From Brachynemurus nebulosus (lineage: Eukaryota > Arthropoda > Insecta > Neuroptera > Myrmeleontidae): a stretch of 64,000 bases of DNA. Where the stretch lies: positions 15,163,619 to 15,227,618 of the forward strand of contig JAPWDM010000012.1 of assembly GCA_035578155.1 (NCBI GenBank). Direction: 5' to 3'. Shown here in pieces: positions 36,114 to 47,597 of the stretch. The position numbers and the translations under genes were made by a program. The notes under the pieces were generated by a model that saw only the letters and a program-made list of their open reading frames with translations, had not been told where the DNA came from and made no database searches. Within the stretch, counting starts at the first letter, position 1. Each line of letters starts with the position of its first letter.

Positions 36114-36323
36114 TGAAGGGTAAAGTTTTGGAGAGAAATAACCAACAGTTACTGATATAAAATAAGTATTTATTTGAAATGTATCTAAAACATAAATGTT
36201 TCATCATCAGGCAAAAACGTTATTTTGCCTCATGATGAAACTTCGATGTTTTCGAAACGTCGCAAAATTTATTTTATCTCAATAACTGCTGGTGATTTCT
36301 CTCCAAAACTTTATCCTTTAATG
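36114..36323. mobile_element. Inverted pair of Penelope-like terminal units
   Basis: The left arm (36114-36216) is the complement of the right arm (36223-36323): GGTAAAGTTTTGGAGAGAAA against TTTCTCTCCAAAACTTTATC, and CATCATCAGGCAAAA against TTTTGCCTCATGATG. Each arm carries one hammerhead-like unit facing outward. Terminal units with hammerheads, sometimes inverted, are a known trait of Penelope-like elements. Confidence 0.55.
36223..36267 (+). ncRNA. Hammerhead-like motif 3
   Basis: TTTTGC (stem I), CTCATGA (expected CTGATGA), T, GAAAC and GTTTTC (stem II) around TTCGAT, GAAAC, the self-complementary ACGT as stem III with C before the expected cleavage site, then GCAAAA pairing with TTTTGC. 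One core base is wrong (G to C). In the inverted arm (36216 downward) the CTGATGA is intact, but GAAAC has decayed to AGATAC. Confidence 0.55.
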
Positions 36324-36856
36324 ATATAATTTATGATACTAAAACATTATTACAATCTTTGGAAATAAATTTTTTCGAATGAAACAAATTTCCAATCAAC
36401 TGATCGACATATAAATTTAACATGTTATTCTATACACTAATAGTTATGGATCATGAATTCGTAATAAAAACTGAAAGAGAAACCCCAAAAATTTCCAAAC
36501 GTAAACTTAATATTCCTCTAGGTTGATTTTAATGACTTTTTAATTAGTCATATAAAAAGACACAAGAATCGACTGAATTTATTAAGAGAATTTTTTAACT
36601 ATCCGCGAAAATATGCGAAAATTGATGAACTGAAATAAAATGGGAAAAAAATAAAAAAGAATAAGTGAAAACACTGTGAAGTAGTCACGTAGGTCCATTA
36701 ATAATAAACTTTTTCAGCCGGAATATTTACGTTCGAAACTAATTTCAACTTCAGTAATTTTCCCCATTGTGTGCATGCGTCCGCCACCACAGGAAAAGAT
36801 TTGTCGATGGTTGGAAAATTAAAAGTTTATAGGTGTGTGTAATCGTATAAACATTT
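36324..36856. other. No gene seen
   Basis: AT-rich spacer. Confidence 0.35.
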
Positions 36857-37226
36857 GTTTTTACTTTCCCGTTAAGCTACAGCTTTAAGGGAAAGTAGGA
36901 TAAAATTAGACTAGTTTAAGTATTTGCGATTTTCATCGACTTTTGATATTTTGTCGTATAAGGAACTCACAAAAACCAAAAATTTGGAGGGGAATTTTCC
37001 GGATGTGAACTTTTTCCCCAAAAATTTGGACGTATGTACACTTTCCCCAAGCTACAACTATATAATATAAGGGAAATTATTGTAAAATCAGACCGGTTTG
37101 AGTATTTGCAGTTTTCATCGGATTTTAACGTTTTATGGCGTAAGGAATTCAAAAACCAAAACTTTGGAGGGAAATTTTCCGGATATGAACTATTTGTTCA
37201 AACATTTTGGATGTATGTAGATATTT
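36857..37226 (+). repeat. Tandem dimer, period about 178 bp
   Basis: CTTTCCC...AAGCTACA, GTTTTCATCG(G)ATTTT and GGAATTTTCCGGATGTGAAC-like blocks occur twice. The second copy contains an 86-codon frame without recognisable motif, taken as chance. Confidence 0.75.
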
Positions 37227-37818
37227 TTACTTCAAAATTAATAAATATTTCCGAATCTATGGGAACCAGAGAAATGAAACGAGGATTAAAATAATTTTAT
37301 ATATAGGGCATCAACAGAAACGAAATTTTAACCCATTCTGATCAGTGGTTCTGGAATTACTGCCGTTTTTAACTTTTTGGAAAAATGGAAAAATTTTAGT
37401 TTTTTCCGATTTCTTTCTAGACTTTGCTTATGGACATAACTAAAACTTAAAAGAAAGATTAACAAAGACGCCAAATTTTTTGAATACAATTTAACTCATG
37501 TGTATTAAGTACCATAAGAATATTGTTGTTTTTTCACTTTTATCATGGAGAAAAAAGTTAGGACAGATTTTTACAGCGAAAAGATGGTACAAAACATTTC
37601 ATTGGCCATTTTATTGTAGGTAGGTAAACACGATAAAAACGAAACAAAAATGCATATTGGTAACTGATTTTAGAATCATGGTAACAATGTATTAAATAAT
37701 AATATAAATTATACTAATTTATTTTATTCATTAAATTGTCTTGCCATATTACACTTGAGTTTTATATTTTTTCTGAATAATAATTTGTGTTTTCTACAAC
37801 TCAGATTTCTTTCCTAAA
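37227..37818. other. No gene seen
   Basis: AT-rich spacer. Confidence 0.35.
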
Positions 37819-37909
37819 AGCAATTTAACGCGAAGAACTGTCATCTAACAAAAACGCTTTAGCTTCGCTGTCGCATTTTTGTTAGTTAACAGTTCTTCTC
37901 GTTAAATTG
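37819..37909. repeat. 91-bp palindrome with CG-containing loop
   Basis: AGCAATTTAACGCGAAGAAC faces GTTCTTCTCGTTAAATTGCT, and CTAACAAAAACGC faces CATTTTTGTTAG. The loop holds TTAGCTTCGCTGTCG. Confidence 0.78.
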
Positions 37910-38640
37910 CTAGGCAACAAATTTTCGTTAGACAAACCCAAATTTATTTGAAAAAATACAAACCGCTCGTGTAATAATAAGTGACAAATTTATTTTCGAT
38001 AATAAGTCACATGACTTAAGACTAACCACTTAATAAAGCTAACCATTTTTTAACTCAAAATTACAAAGATGTCTGCGTTAATAAAAGAAACAAATGAATT
38101 TCTTAACAGCTGCACTTTGATCATTACACATACAAAATATTCTTGTACAATTTCAATTTCTTATTTGTAAAATCTTAAAAAAAAATTCATCACAAATTAT
38201 GATCACCATTAATCGTTGAATATTTCAACGTAGATACCACGAAAGTTTATGAAACTCGTTTTTCATCAGATATTTTGTTGCATACTATATAATCAGGGAC
38301 GGCTCGACCGAAAACAGCACCTGGTGCAACGTTAACTTGCGGGGTCTTGAAATAAACTTCATTTATATATAGAAATACTTTTACATTCCACAAATTTATA
38401 TACAGTCAGGAGTAGAGCCAGCCCAGCAAAATTTGGAGCACAATGTAGCAATTTGGTTTTTTCTTTGCTCATCACTTATTTTTGGAGGAAAAAGATAAAA
38501 AAAATTTTTTTCTTTAGCGAAAATGTTAGGGAAAAGTTGATATAATTTTTTTCCAGTGGCGCTATTTTCAAAATTTTTATATATAAAATTTCCGTTAAAT
38601 ATAAACTTTTTCAATGGAATTCATGGTTAATCTAGTTCTC

Positions 38641-39000
38641 TACTTTTGGTACAGAACCGCTGTAACTTTACTACTTTAGTACAGAATCGCTGTAACCTTA
38701 CTACTTTTGGTACAGAATCGCTGTAACCTTACTACTTCTAGGACAGAATCGCTGTAACCTTACTACTTTTGGTACAGAATCGCTGTAACCTTACTACTTT
38801 TGGTACAGAATCGCTGTAACCTTACTACTTTTACTACAGAATCGCTGTAACCTTACTACTTTTAGTACAGAGTCGCTGTAACCTTACTACTTTTGGTACA
38901 GAATCGCTGTAACCTTACTACTTTTAGTACAGAATCGCTATGGTTTTGCTACTTTCGCCATAAAATCGCTATAAGATTCCTACTTTTGGTATAGGATCGC
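38641..39000. repeat. 31-bp minisatellite, about eleven copies, split by a hAT
   Basis: ACAGAATCGCTGTAACCTTA with CTACTTTTGGT repeats at 31-bp spacing (38658, 38688, 38719, 38750, 38781, 38812 and onward). It resumes after the hAT insertion at 40193-40245. Related in sequence to the 32-bp unit at 11.1 kb. Confidence 0.92.
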
Positions 39001-39006
39001 TGTAAC

Positions 39007-40184
39007 TAGTGATGTGCCAAACTGTTCTTTTTACGGAACAGTTCCGAAGTGAACAGTTCTGTAAAAAGAACAGTTCCAGAGGAACAGTTCCAAAAGAACA
39101 GTTTGCAAAGGAACAGGTTTTAAAAGCACAGTTTCTAAAAGAACAGTTTTATGTATACTCATAGCTGTTCATTAAACGAGAACTGTTCATGATACGAACG
39201 ACAGTTTGTAGGATGACATTGTTCTAGTAATATGTTCAGCTGGGTACCTCACTAACAGATTTATTGATGCCCAAAAATAATTTCGTTGATATTTACAAAA
39301 AATATATAATTAATAATTGTCAAGCTGCAAATACAAAATAAATAATGAGTCTCAAATTATAAATATCAGTTATGTTTTATTCTAAATTCACACATTCATC
39401 AATTATTTAAAAAGTTACTTTTGAAGATAAATTTTTAATTCCATTTTTAATAAACCACATTAGAATTTTTTTTAAAATAAAATATTTTTTGGACATATTT
39501 GGTTTTCAAACCACTTTTTTGGTCGTTTATTTTTGAGTCCGGTTTTGGAAAAATTCATTCCGATGGGACGAAAATTGCCAATATACGACTATTTGTTATC
39601 AAAACAATTAATTCCGGATAATATATTTATTGCTACGATATCAAACATCGATTAGTTTTTTAGTTTCACTAAAACTGACTAGATTAATTTTTATTTTTCG
39701 TACCATTACAGTATTATAATTTACTTAGTATAATCTTCCACAGAAATGTTGAATTTTATGCTGAATAGCTGAATGTCTGTCTGACAATAACCATTATATT
39801 AAAATATATTATTTCAATTCAAAATTTAAATCAAACAATACTGGTTTATTCGTTATATCCGTTAAAATTTAAAATATAAATCTACCAACAAAGTTTATTG
39901 CAGTGGAGACATCTATAATATTAAAGTCACATCGTGCTCAACTATTTAAAGAACAGAGAATACCTATGTACGTACATATATAACAAAACATATCGCTGAA
40001 CAGTTTTACAAATTGAACAGATATATGAATAAAGCACAGAACAGATGAATAGATGAACAAGTGAACTATAGGTAAACAGATGAACAGATGAACAGGCTAA
40101 ATCGCTGAACTGTTCATTTACGGAACAGTTCCAACAAAAGGACAGTTCCAAAGGAATAATTCTGTTCTTTTTGGCACATCACCA
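39007..40184. mobile_element. Non-autonomous hAT, 8-bp TSD GCTGTAAC
   Basis: Exact GCTGTAAC at 38999-39006 and 40185-40192. Ends TAGTGATGTGCCAAACTG and complement TGGTGATGTGCCAAAAAG. Both subterminal regions are packed with AACAGTTC/GAACAG motifs (more than a dozen), as expected for a hAT transposase-binding array. The 1.2-kb interior is AT-rich and non-coding. Confidence 0.9.
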
Positions 40185-40308
40185 GCTGTAACCTTACTAT
40201 TTTTGGTACGGAACCATTGTAACCTTATTACTTTTGGTATAGAAATTTGATGGATAAAATTACTGAGACGACAAATCGATTTTGACTAATGATAGGTTCA
40301 AAGTAATA

Positions 40309-41068
40309 CAGTATAGTACCGATAATGGAAACATCAGTTTTGGTAATTTTTTGAGAGCATCATATTGGTCAACATCACTTTTGGAAAGTTGCATCAAAAA
40401 TGTCAAGCACATAAATATTAAGTCCGTGTGCAATAGACCATGACGCATGAATTTATCAAAAGAAACAAATAAATATACCGCTAATAGTAGTGACAAACAA
40501 CAACAGACCTCAAAGCATGGGAATGTTGATTCTAATTATTGTACATAGAATGTTTATCTATATGTATTCTGTTCTGTGGCGGTTTTTATCATACGTAAAA
40601 TGTAAACAAAATTATTTCAAAGCAGATTAATAAAACGACAAATGAAAAAATATTTTCTGAGATAAATAATTTTTAATTCTTCACTGCTTTTTTTTATTAA
40701 TATTTAAAAAATATAATTGTTTAATTACCACTGGTGGAAATAATTCCAAGAAAAACCAATTATTAACTACTAGAAATTATTCACTTAGTACATTAATATT
40801 TGATATTTAAAAATTTTTTAAATATCAAATATTAATGTACCTGACGATCCTTAAATGGAAGAAATATATATAGTATTTTACGTATAAAAAGTAGTATAAT
40901 TATCACTGGTGGAAATAACTCCAAGAAAACCCAATTATTAAAAAACATAATTTTAATTCAAAACATAATCTTACGATATTTGTGAGTCGCCCCTGGTCAA
41001 AAAGCATCACTTTTGTCAAGCACCACTTATGGAGACTACTTTTTCTTGACAAAACTGGTGCTCTACTG
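40309..41068 (-). mobile_element. TA-flanked TIR element, family P3, copy 2
   Basis: TA at 40307-40308 and 41069-41070. Inverse of 13103-13635. Compared with that copy it has about 240 extra bp at 40725-40960. The extra sequence is a direct duplication (ACTGGTGGAAATAA twice) around a 53-bp palindrome. Confidence 0.8.
40788..40840. repeat. 53-bp near-perfect palindrome
   Basis: GTACATTAATATTTGATATT faces AATATCAAATATTAATGTAC. Confidence 0.88.
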
Positions 41069-41783
41069 TATTTTATTATCTTCAATCTTCAAGAAATTCT
41101 TTCTCTAGATACAATGGTAATAGTTTTATTGATGAAGTTAATATAGATTTCAGAATAGTAACAGTAAAATTTGAAAGATCACATTTAAGTGCTTGATTTT
41201 ACAAAATTATTCCGTGGCGCGGGGCCTTCCACAACTCGGGGCCTAATGCAGGCGGTCACACTACTTACACCTATGCTTCGGGCCGGCCCTGACCATAATG
41301 TATACGACACACTGTATATAAGCTTTTTCGGTCTGTAGCTTTTTTGTACCACTAAAGGATACATATATGTAAATTCATATAAATTGTATATATGTACATA
41401 TTCACTAACATACCGTAATAAAGAATAAAATCACACATATTTAATAAAAAGAAAATGGCTGTAAGTGAAGTAAGGTTACGTATTTTATATAAATGTTATG
41501 CATATAAATAACATGAAGGAATACTTACATACATATATGAAAAACGTTATTATACAACATTATGTAAATAAAACAGTGAATGTTGGGGTCCTGTAAGCGA
41601 GGACTACTGCCACCTATACCTAGGACATGTTGTATAACAATTTTATTACAAGTAGGTAACCTATACGTGCATTTGGTACAACGTGAATCCATTTCGAGCG
41701 AAAACTTGTTGAAAATACGTCATCTAATTTTCTAACTAGACTGAGAACATTGGTCCGCACAAACGCGTTCCCAAGAGGTGCTA

Positions 41784-41945
41784 GTACACACTATGTCGTC
41801 AAAAGTATAGGGACACCTTGGCCCACGGAAGTGCCCATACTTTTGACACGGCAGTGTACCACAACATTAAGTACAGTATTGCGTCAAAGTGTGGGTACCC
41901 CCCGGGGCCAAGGTGTCCTCAAACTTTTAACGACGTAGGGTGTCC
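41784..41945. mobile_element. 162-bp TA-flanked MITE
   Basis: TA at 41782-41783 and 41946-41947. Ends GTACACACTATGTCGTCAAA and the complement GGACACCCTACGTCGTTAAA; an internal ACTTTTGACAC dyad is also present. Matches part of 11466-11600. Confidence 0.75.
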
Positions 41946-42020
41946 TAGAATCCACTATAAAAAATTGGTAACTCCGCTTGGGCGGACCAATGTACTCTAA
42001 TTATTCTATAACATAGTACA

Positions 42021-42247
42021 ATTTTTTTTTCATTATGATATGGGTGGAGGACAACAAGGAAGTGGTGTGAAGGCTTGGATTTGGCCTGCAGCCGTCTGCT
42101 TAAGAAACTATGCCAATATTCATCTGGAATTGTAAAGAAACACTGCAAAAAGCTTTCGCGAGAATAATCGACAGTGAGATTCGAACCCCTGACATATCAG
42201 TCGATAAGTGCCAGCGCCTAAATACGCTTGACCACTCTACTGGTAAC
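42021..42247 (-). mobile_element. tRNA-derived SINE
   Basis: On the minus strand the head reads CCAGTAGAGTGGTCAAGCG (A-box-like), then GGGGTTCGAATCTC (B box) at 42172-42190. After that follow about 140 bp of unrelated body and an A9 tail at 42022-42030. Internal pol III promoter followed by unrelated body and A-tail is the SINE plan. The cloverleaf is degenerate, and I could not confirm flanking duplications. Confidence 0.65.
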
Positions 42248-44250
42248 GTCGTCTAATATTATAAATGCAAAGTAGATTTGACTACAGCAGGACCTACGGT
42301 TGTTCCTTTTTGATGACGCAACTGCCTCCTTTTTATCATCAGTGGCAGCTTCTATTTAACACTTTCAGTCCAATGGCTTCGGCATCCGAAAACATACAAA
42401 ACATCCCCAGAGGCCGAGCGCGATCAATGATTAATTGATTAGTTGGTTACGCATTATGTGTGCGTTGTTTATCATCATTCATCACACGGATGTGTTCCTA
42501 CTCACACAAATACATACCAACATACACTACTCTTTTGGTTTCTATGTATAAAAAATTTTAAGATAAACAAAAAATACATAAAAAAAAATTATATTTTTTA
42601 AATAAGATTGATCTGAATGTCAGTATATATGTAGTATGTACGTATCACGTACGTATGTTTACAGTTTTTTATTCTACAGAATCTATTCAGTGTCTGGATC
42701 ATCTAATTTTATGTATTTATTTATATAAAGTTTTTTTTTTAAATATTGCCGGTTTCCGGGAAAGTTTACTATGAAAGTGCTCGCGCCTCATAGTGTTAAT
42801 ATTCTTTCAATAATTGCATACACTCATGAACAAAATGAAGTAAGAAATTTTAATTTTTCGAGTCACTGTAACTTTGCAAAAACAAGTCGCAAAAAAAATA
42901 AAAATTAACAACTGAACTATGTTGCTTCAGTGACGTAATTACAATTTTTACGCTCTAGAGCAATTTAGACCCAAGCGCTCCATTCGTAAAAAGTTATTTA
43001 CACCCAAAACACATTTCCTTAATTTTCTCATGAGAATCAGCTTGAGCTTGGGAACAACATTCCACTAAAAGTAGACAGTCAAGTGTTCCAGTCTTCTCTT
43101 GCGCCCTTTTTCGTCATACGTCCTGGAGTAGCTGCTTCATCTGCCTCATTGTAGTTACACCTCAGCACAGAGCGAAAAAGCCCAGAAAAAAATTTCAAAA
43201 TTTATTTTGACTTTAAATATTTATGAGACACAGTCATTATTTTTTGAGTCAAAACAGCAACATGACTCTTATACATAGATCAAACTTTTCTCAGAAAACA
43301 AACTTTTCTTAAAAATTCCCTTGAAGACGTTCGAGCGCGTCCACAAAACACTACAGAATAATGTTATGTGGTTACCACAAAACACTATACTTGTATGTTA
43401 TGCATACAGAGCTTGTATTTGTTCATGTATCATATGATGTATCGGTTGGTCGTGTATATGGGTGATTGCTATACGTACCACCTATATACTGATCTCTGAC
43501 ATCAATGCATACACAGTTGTTGATTGAAATTTAGTAGTCTGATTTGACCTTGTATGTCGTGTACACATCAAAATCTACCCGAATATTAATTTCAATAATT
43601 AATATTTCATTTTAACGTTCGTCAACACGATGTTTTTTATGCAATTATATAAATTGCATATTTCAAAGAATATTTTTCAACATTTTTTATTATGGTATCT
43701 ACTCTTATAATATACTTACTATAATTTTTAAAATGAAAAAATGCTGTTTAGAATGTTTTTTTCAATGGCTCTGTGTTAAAAATTTGATTTTTAATCGTCA
43801 ATTACTTTAAGAAATGATCTATGAAGGCCTTAAAATTTTTGAGAGAAGATAACTATGTAATTGAATTTGTCAATTCTCTAAAATTAAAATTTTTATCTAC
43901 TATTAGGTTTGACACACAACGTCCTTAACTATTAGAAAGCTACGTTTGAACTCACAACTCCTAATGAAACTATCACAAACAAAAAATAAAATTGTGCTAA
44001 AAGGAATCGATTATTTTAGTAAAACCTAAGAAAGTTCCTTGAAAATTTCGAAAGCCTAAAATTTGATTTCTTCCAAAACTAATAGTTTTTTTTTTTTTAT
44101 TTTCTCTTAAAACTTAAAAATGAATTGACGTTTTCTGTAGGGACATGAAAAAAACATTTATACCGTTTATTCAGTAAATTTAAATGTATATTATAGATAT
44201 GTTTTATTATTATAATAGTTTATATTATAATATAAGCGGGAACTAACAGA
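42248..44250. other. No gene seen
   Basis: Two kb of ordinary AT-rich DNA with a few GC-richer patches (43090-43160). No frame, TIR pair or RNA motif was recognised. Confidence 0.35.
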
Positions 44251-44284
44251 ACGTGCTACCCCTTACGAAAGGGGTAACACGTTG
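44251..44284. repeat. Short GC-rich hairpin
   Basis: ACGTGCTACCCCTT faces AAGGGGTAACACGT with a small loop and one mismatch. Function unknown. Confidence 0.65.
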
Positions 44285-44785
44285 ATCAATACAGGTATGT
44301 GTGTATATAGAGCCACCAATATTCTACCTATAAGCATGTCTCTGACGTATATCACAAACTATATGAATACCACGATTTCAGCTATGTATGTCTAATAAAA
44401 TTAAATTTATTTACCTTGTTTGCTGGTCTTGGTATTGAGAAAATATGCCTATTGCTGCCAGCCATTCCTCGAATACTCTTAGACCGGCCACATATTCAAA
44501 AGAGGGTAAAATTTACCTATATAAAACAATGTATATTTTGCGAAAACCAAAGTATACTTAAATCTTTAACGTTTCTGTTACCCAAAATATGGTTACACAA
44601 AATTTCTAATACTTTTAAAATCGTTTTCTTTATATTATTTATAATTGTTTTGAACTTTATTCCCATTTAGTACTTTAACGATAATACACTAACTTTTTGT
44701 CATCTGGTATTATTTTTTAAAATTTTTTTCAAATTTTCGGTAATATCATACCAATTAATGACGATTTTACCAAGTTTGTCGGGTA

Positions 44786-45022
44786 GGCCCGGAACTCTAA
44801 TTTTGAAAAATGAAAAAAGGTTTATCATTACGTTTTTTTTCCTCACCAACAACAGTTCTGAGTGAAATACTTTGTCTTTTTTTGCAAGCCAATTACATTT
44901 TTAAAGAAAAATGGTATTATAAATTCTTTTTTTGCCCGTCAACTGTATGTTTGGAGAAAAATGGCGACATTTTTTGTTTGCCTTTCGGAGCCCTTTATTG
45001 TATGTATATAAAAATTCGGGCC
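44786..45022. mobile_element. 237-bp MITE with GGCCCG ends
   Basis: The inverted ends read GGGTAGGCCCG on both sides, with TA at 44784-44785 and 45023-45024. The interior contains a 74-codon frame, taken as chance. Confidence 0.6.
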
Positions 45023-45132
45023 TACCCAAAATAAAAATCTTAAAATCGGCTTTGCTGTCATTGTTATTTTCTATCACCAGGTGGATATAAAAATAATCAG
45101 TTTAGATCAATTTACCTTAAATATCCTTTTTA

Positions 45133-45180
45133 CTAGCTGTGGCCCGTGGTTTCACCCACGTAAAATTATCTTAATTATTG
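45133..45180 (-). mobile_element. Helitron 3' end, body undefined
   Basis: The plus strand shows CTAG after A, then CTGTGGCCCGTGGTTTCACC, complementary to a hairpin plus CTAG end. The matching TC end to the right was not located, so the element extends an unknown distance. Confidence 0.5.
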
Positions 45181-46697
45181 GTCAAATGATTAGATCAGTT
45201 TTAAATTAGATATTCGGAAATTCTGTACATCAATTATTTATAATGCCTGGCTCCGCTCGTCAAACGACTCTAAAGTAGCAATCTTCATATTTCAATAGCA
45301 TGGCTAATTTCCGCACCTTTATGTACCTAAATACCCGTATCAATAGGTAGTTTTAGGAGTATTTCCATTTTAGGCCTTGCTTGGGGCACCAAGACAGTAG
45401 GGGGCAATTTTAATATCACAATTAATTTGGGGCTAATTTGATGGCCTTGACGGACAATTCTGACCCCCAGGTTCATTCAAATTTGATATTCTAAAATTCT
45501 GAGCATAATTCTCGCCTAATAACCCTAAATTAACCATATTCATATTTCCATAGCATATTCAATTTTCATAAAATATTGTCAAAATCCAACCGCTTAATCT
45601 TAATCCTATTAGATAGTGCTGGTGGTTAAATATCCTTTTTATTCTAAATTATGAAAATTGAGTTGTTTTTTTTTAGAGTTTAGCAAAATAGTTCTCCATA
45701 AAATACGTCTTATTTGATTCTACGCAACATCTACGAAATCGCACTCGTATGGGTTCACGGCTTCTGGCATTTTGTAGATCCTAACGAAATGTAGCGACTC
45801 GCCAGTCGCTTTAAAGTATAGAGACATTTTGAGACGTTAAAATTTATAAGCGAATTTTGGACATTACACTAGATAGTACAAGACGTCTCGAAGCAAATAC
45901 CTCTTTTACCTATTATTGAGGTTCGATCCTACCTGACACACTTTATACACGATACAAAATAAAAAATAAAAAACTTCATATCAGCATATTTTTCATTTTA
46001 TGATTATTCTTTTTATTGTCTTTTGAAAAATAAAATACAGCCAGCCAATAAATCTTTTATATAGGAAACTTTAAATTATCTATAGAAATATATGAAAATT
46101 ACTGATTGAAGAACTTGAGAATCAAGTCACTATATGCAAACATATAAAGATGTAGAATAGAGGAATAATAATATATAGACAGTAGATTGAGTATACATAT
46201 TTGTATCTTTAAATTGAATAAATGAAATATATATGAGTTTCATAAGTTAGTTTGAAAGTGCATTATTATACCGACTAGAACATTTCTATTAGATGTGGAT
46301 ATATACAGGATGCTCTGTAAATAAGTCATCTAATTTTAAAAGAAGACAGTGGCATCTTTTTTACCACCTCCTCCGTTTCCTCTGCTACACTCTGTTTCCT
46401 CGTAGGCACTGGAGCACTACTCCACTGGCTCCATCGTAGTAACACCACTGAAAGGATATAAAATTTATCTATTCAAACAAGAAAAGACTCGTCAAAGTAT
46501 CAGAACCTTTTAATAATAATATTTTACGACAGAATTTCGGTAAGTTGTCTTTGCCGATCGAGAAAATGTAACAAGAACGAGAATCTTTGTAACTTTCGAG
46601 ATGAGTGAGCGTATTCACATCGATCGTGCGCTCAACTTTTTAATTGTTCAAACTGTACTTTCAGTTTTAATATAATTAGATACATAATTAGAATCAT
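45181..46697. other. No gene; probable Helitron interior on the left
   Basis: The first several hundred bp may belong to the Helitron. A CG-containing dyad (GAGTGAGCG...CGTGCGCTC) lies at 46602-46636, resembling that at 31.9 kb. Confidence 0.35.
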
Positions 46698-46701
46698 TTA
46701 A

Positions 46702-47593
46702 GGGGAGGTTTACTCGGAGTCCTTAAAAATTATGTATTTTTCTAGAATTTTTTCTCAAGAACGGAAGTAAATATCAATTTCAACTTTTGTGCACATATTT
46801 ATTAATTATTAAGCTACACAAAAAAATTTTTCAATGAAAAATATAAAAAAGTGTCCATTTTATAGATTGTGCAGTGTGACGATCCGAAAATCCAATGCCT
46901 TGTTGGTGGACATCCTAGCGCCAGTAATAAACCACCGAAATCCAAAAACAAAAAAGATTTATAAAATATATGAAGAGTACCGGCACCTCTACCTGTAATA
47001 TCAATAAATTGCTGAATGAAAAAAAATGGCGGATGTTTGAACTTTTGATTACGATTTTTGTCTTATTTTTCGCTCTTTAAAGTAAATTTAAAAATAAAAA
47101 AAAATATTGAAAGTGTATCGAATTTAGGTAAAGGTGCCGAAGAATTGAATTATCTTTAAAATAAAAAATTAAAAAAAAGGATCCATCGAATAGTTTTTGA
47201 GTTATCGTGTCCACCAGTTCCGAAAATGTAGTTCCGAGATATTATAAAATAATTATAAAGAAACGAATTTCCAAAATTTTATATTTAATACTCATTATTG
47301 CGTGAACTACGTTTTTTGAATGTTTTTTTATAGAAAGCTGGATTCGGTTAATGTGCAAGAATCTTATTTTTAAATTATTTTCAGTAAAATCACTTTGGGA
47401 ACATATTCTACATATAATTTGCTATCAATTTCGGCAAAAAAAAAATCGATTTTTTTATCAAATCTCAAGTAAACCTTCCCTTAAATTACTTTCAGTAAAA
47501 TCACTTTGGGAACATATTCTACACATAATTAGCTACCAATTTCTGCAAAAAAAAAAAATCGTTTTTTTTAACGACTCTCAAGTAAACCTTCCC
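46702..47593. mobile_element. TTAA-flanked element, family T1, full copy
   Basis: TTAA at 46698-46701 and 47594-47597. Ends GGGGAGGTTTACTCGGAGTC and the complement GGGAAGGTTTACTTGAGAGT. The right half contains two tandem units of about 120 bp (TCACTTTGGGAACATATTCT twice). No transposase. Confidence 0.82.
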
Positions 47594-47597
47594 TTAA

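Larger units (their letters stand above)
38294..41291. mobile_element. Probable 3-kb hAT element with nested insertions
   Basis: Left end CAGGGACGGCTCGACC; right end complement CAGGGCCGGCCCGAAGC. Flanking octamers TATATAAT and ACCATAAT agree at 5 of 8 positions, so the duplication is decayed or the pairing is wrong. Interior TCACTTATTTTTGGAGGAAA matches the small hAT MITE at 14639-14864. It holds the minisatellite, a 1.18-kb hAT and a TA element. No transposase was seen. Confidence 0.5.

Noticed and set aside
45915..45940. B-box-like GAGGTTCGATCCTACC
   Set aside because: No matching A box, acceptor pairing or cloverleaf was found upstream.
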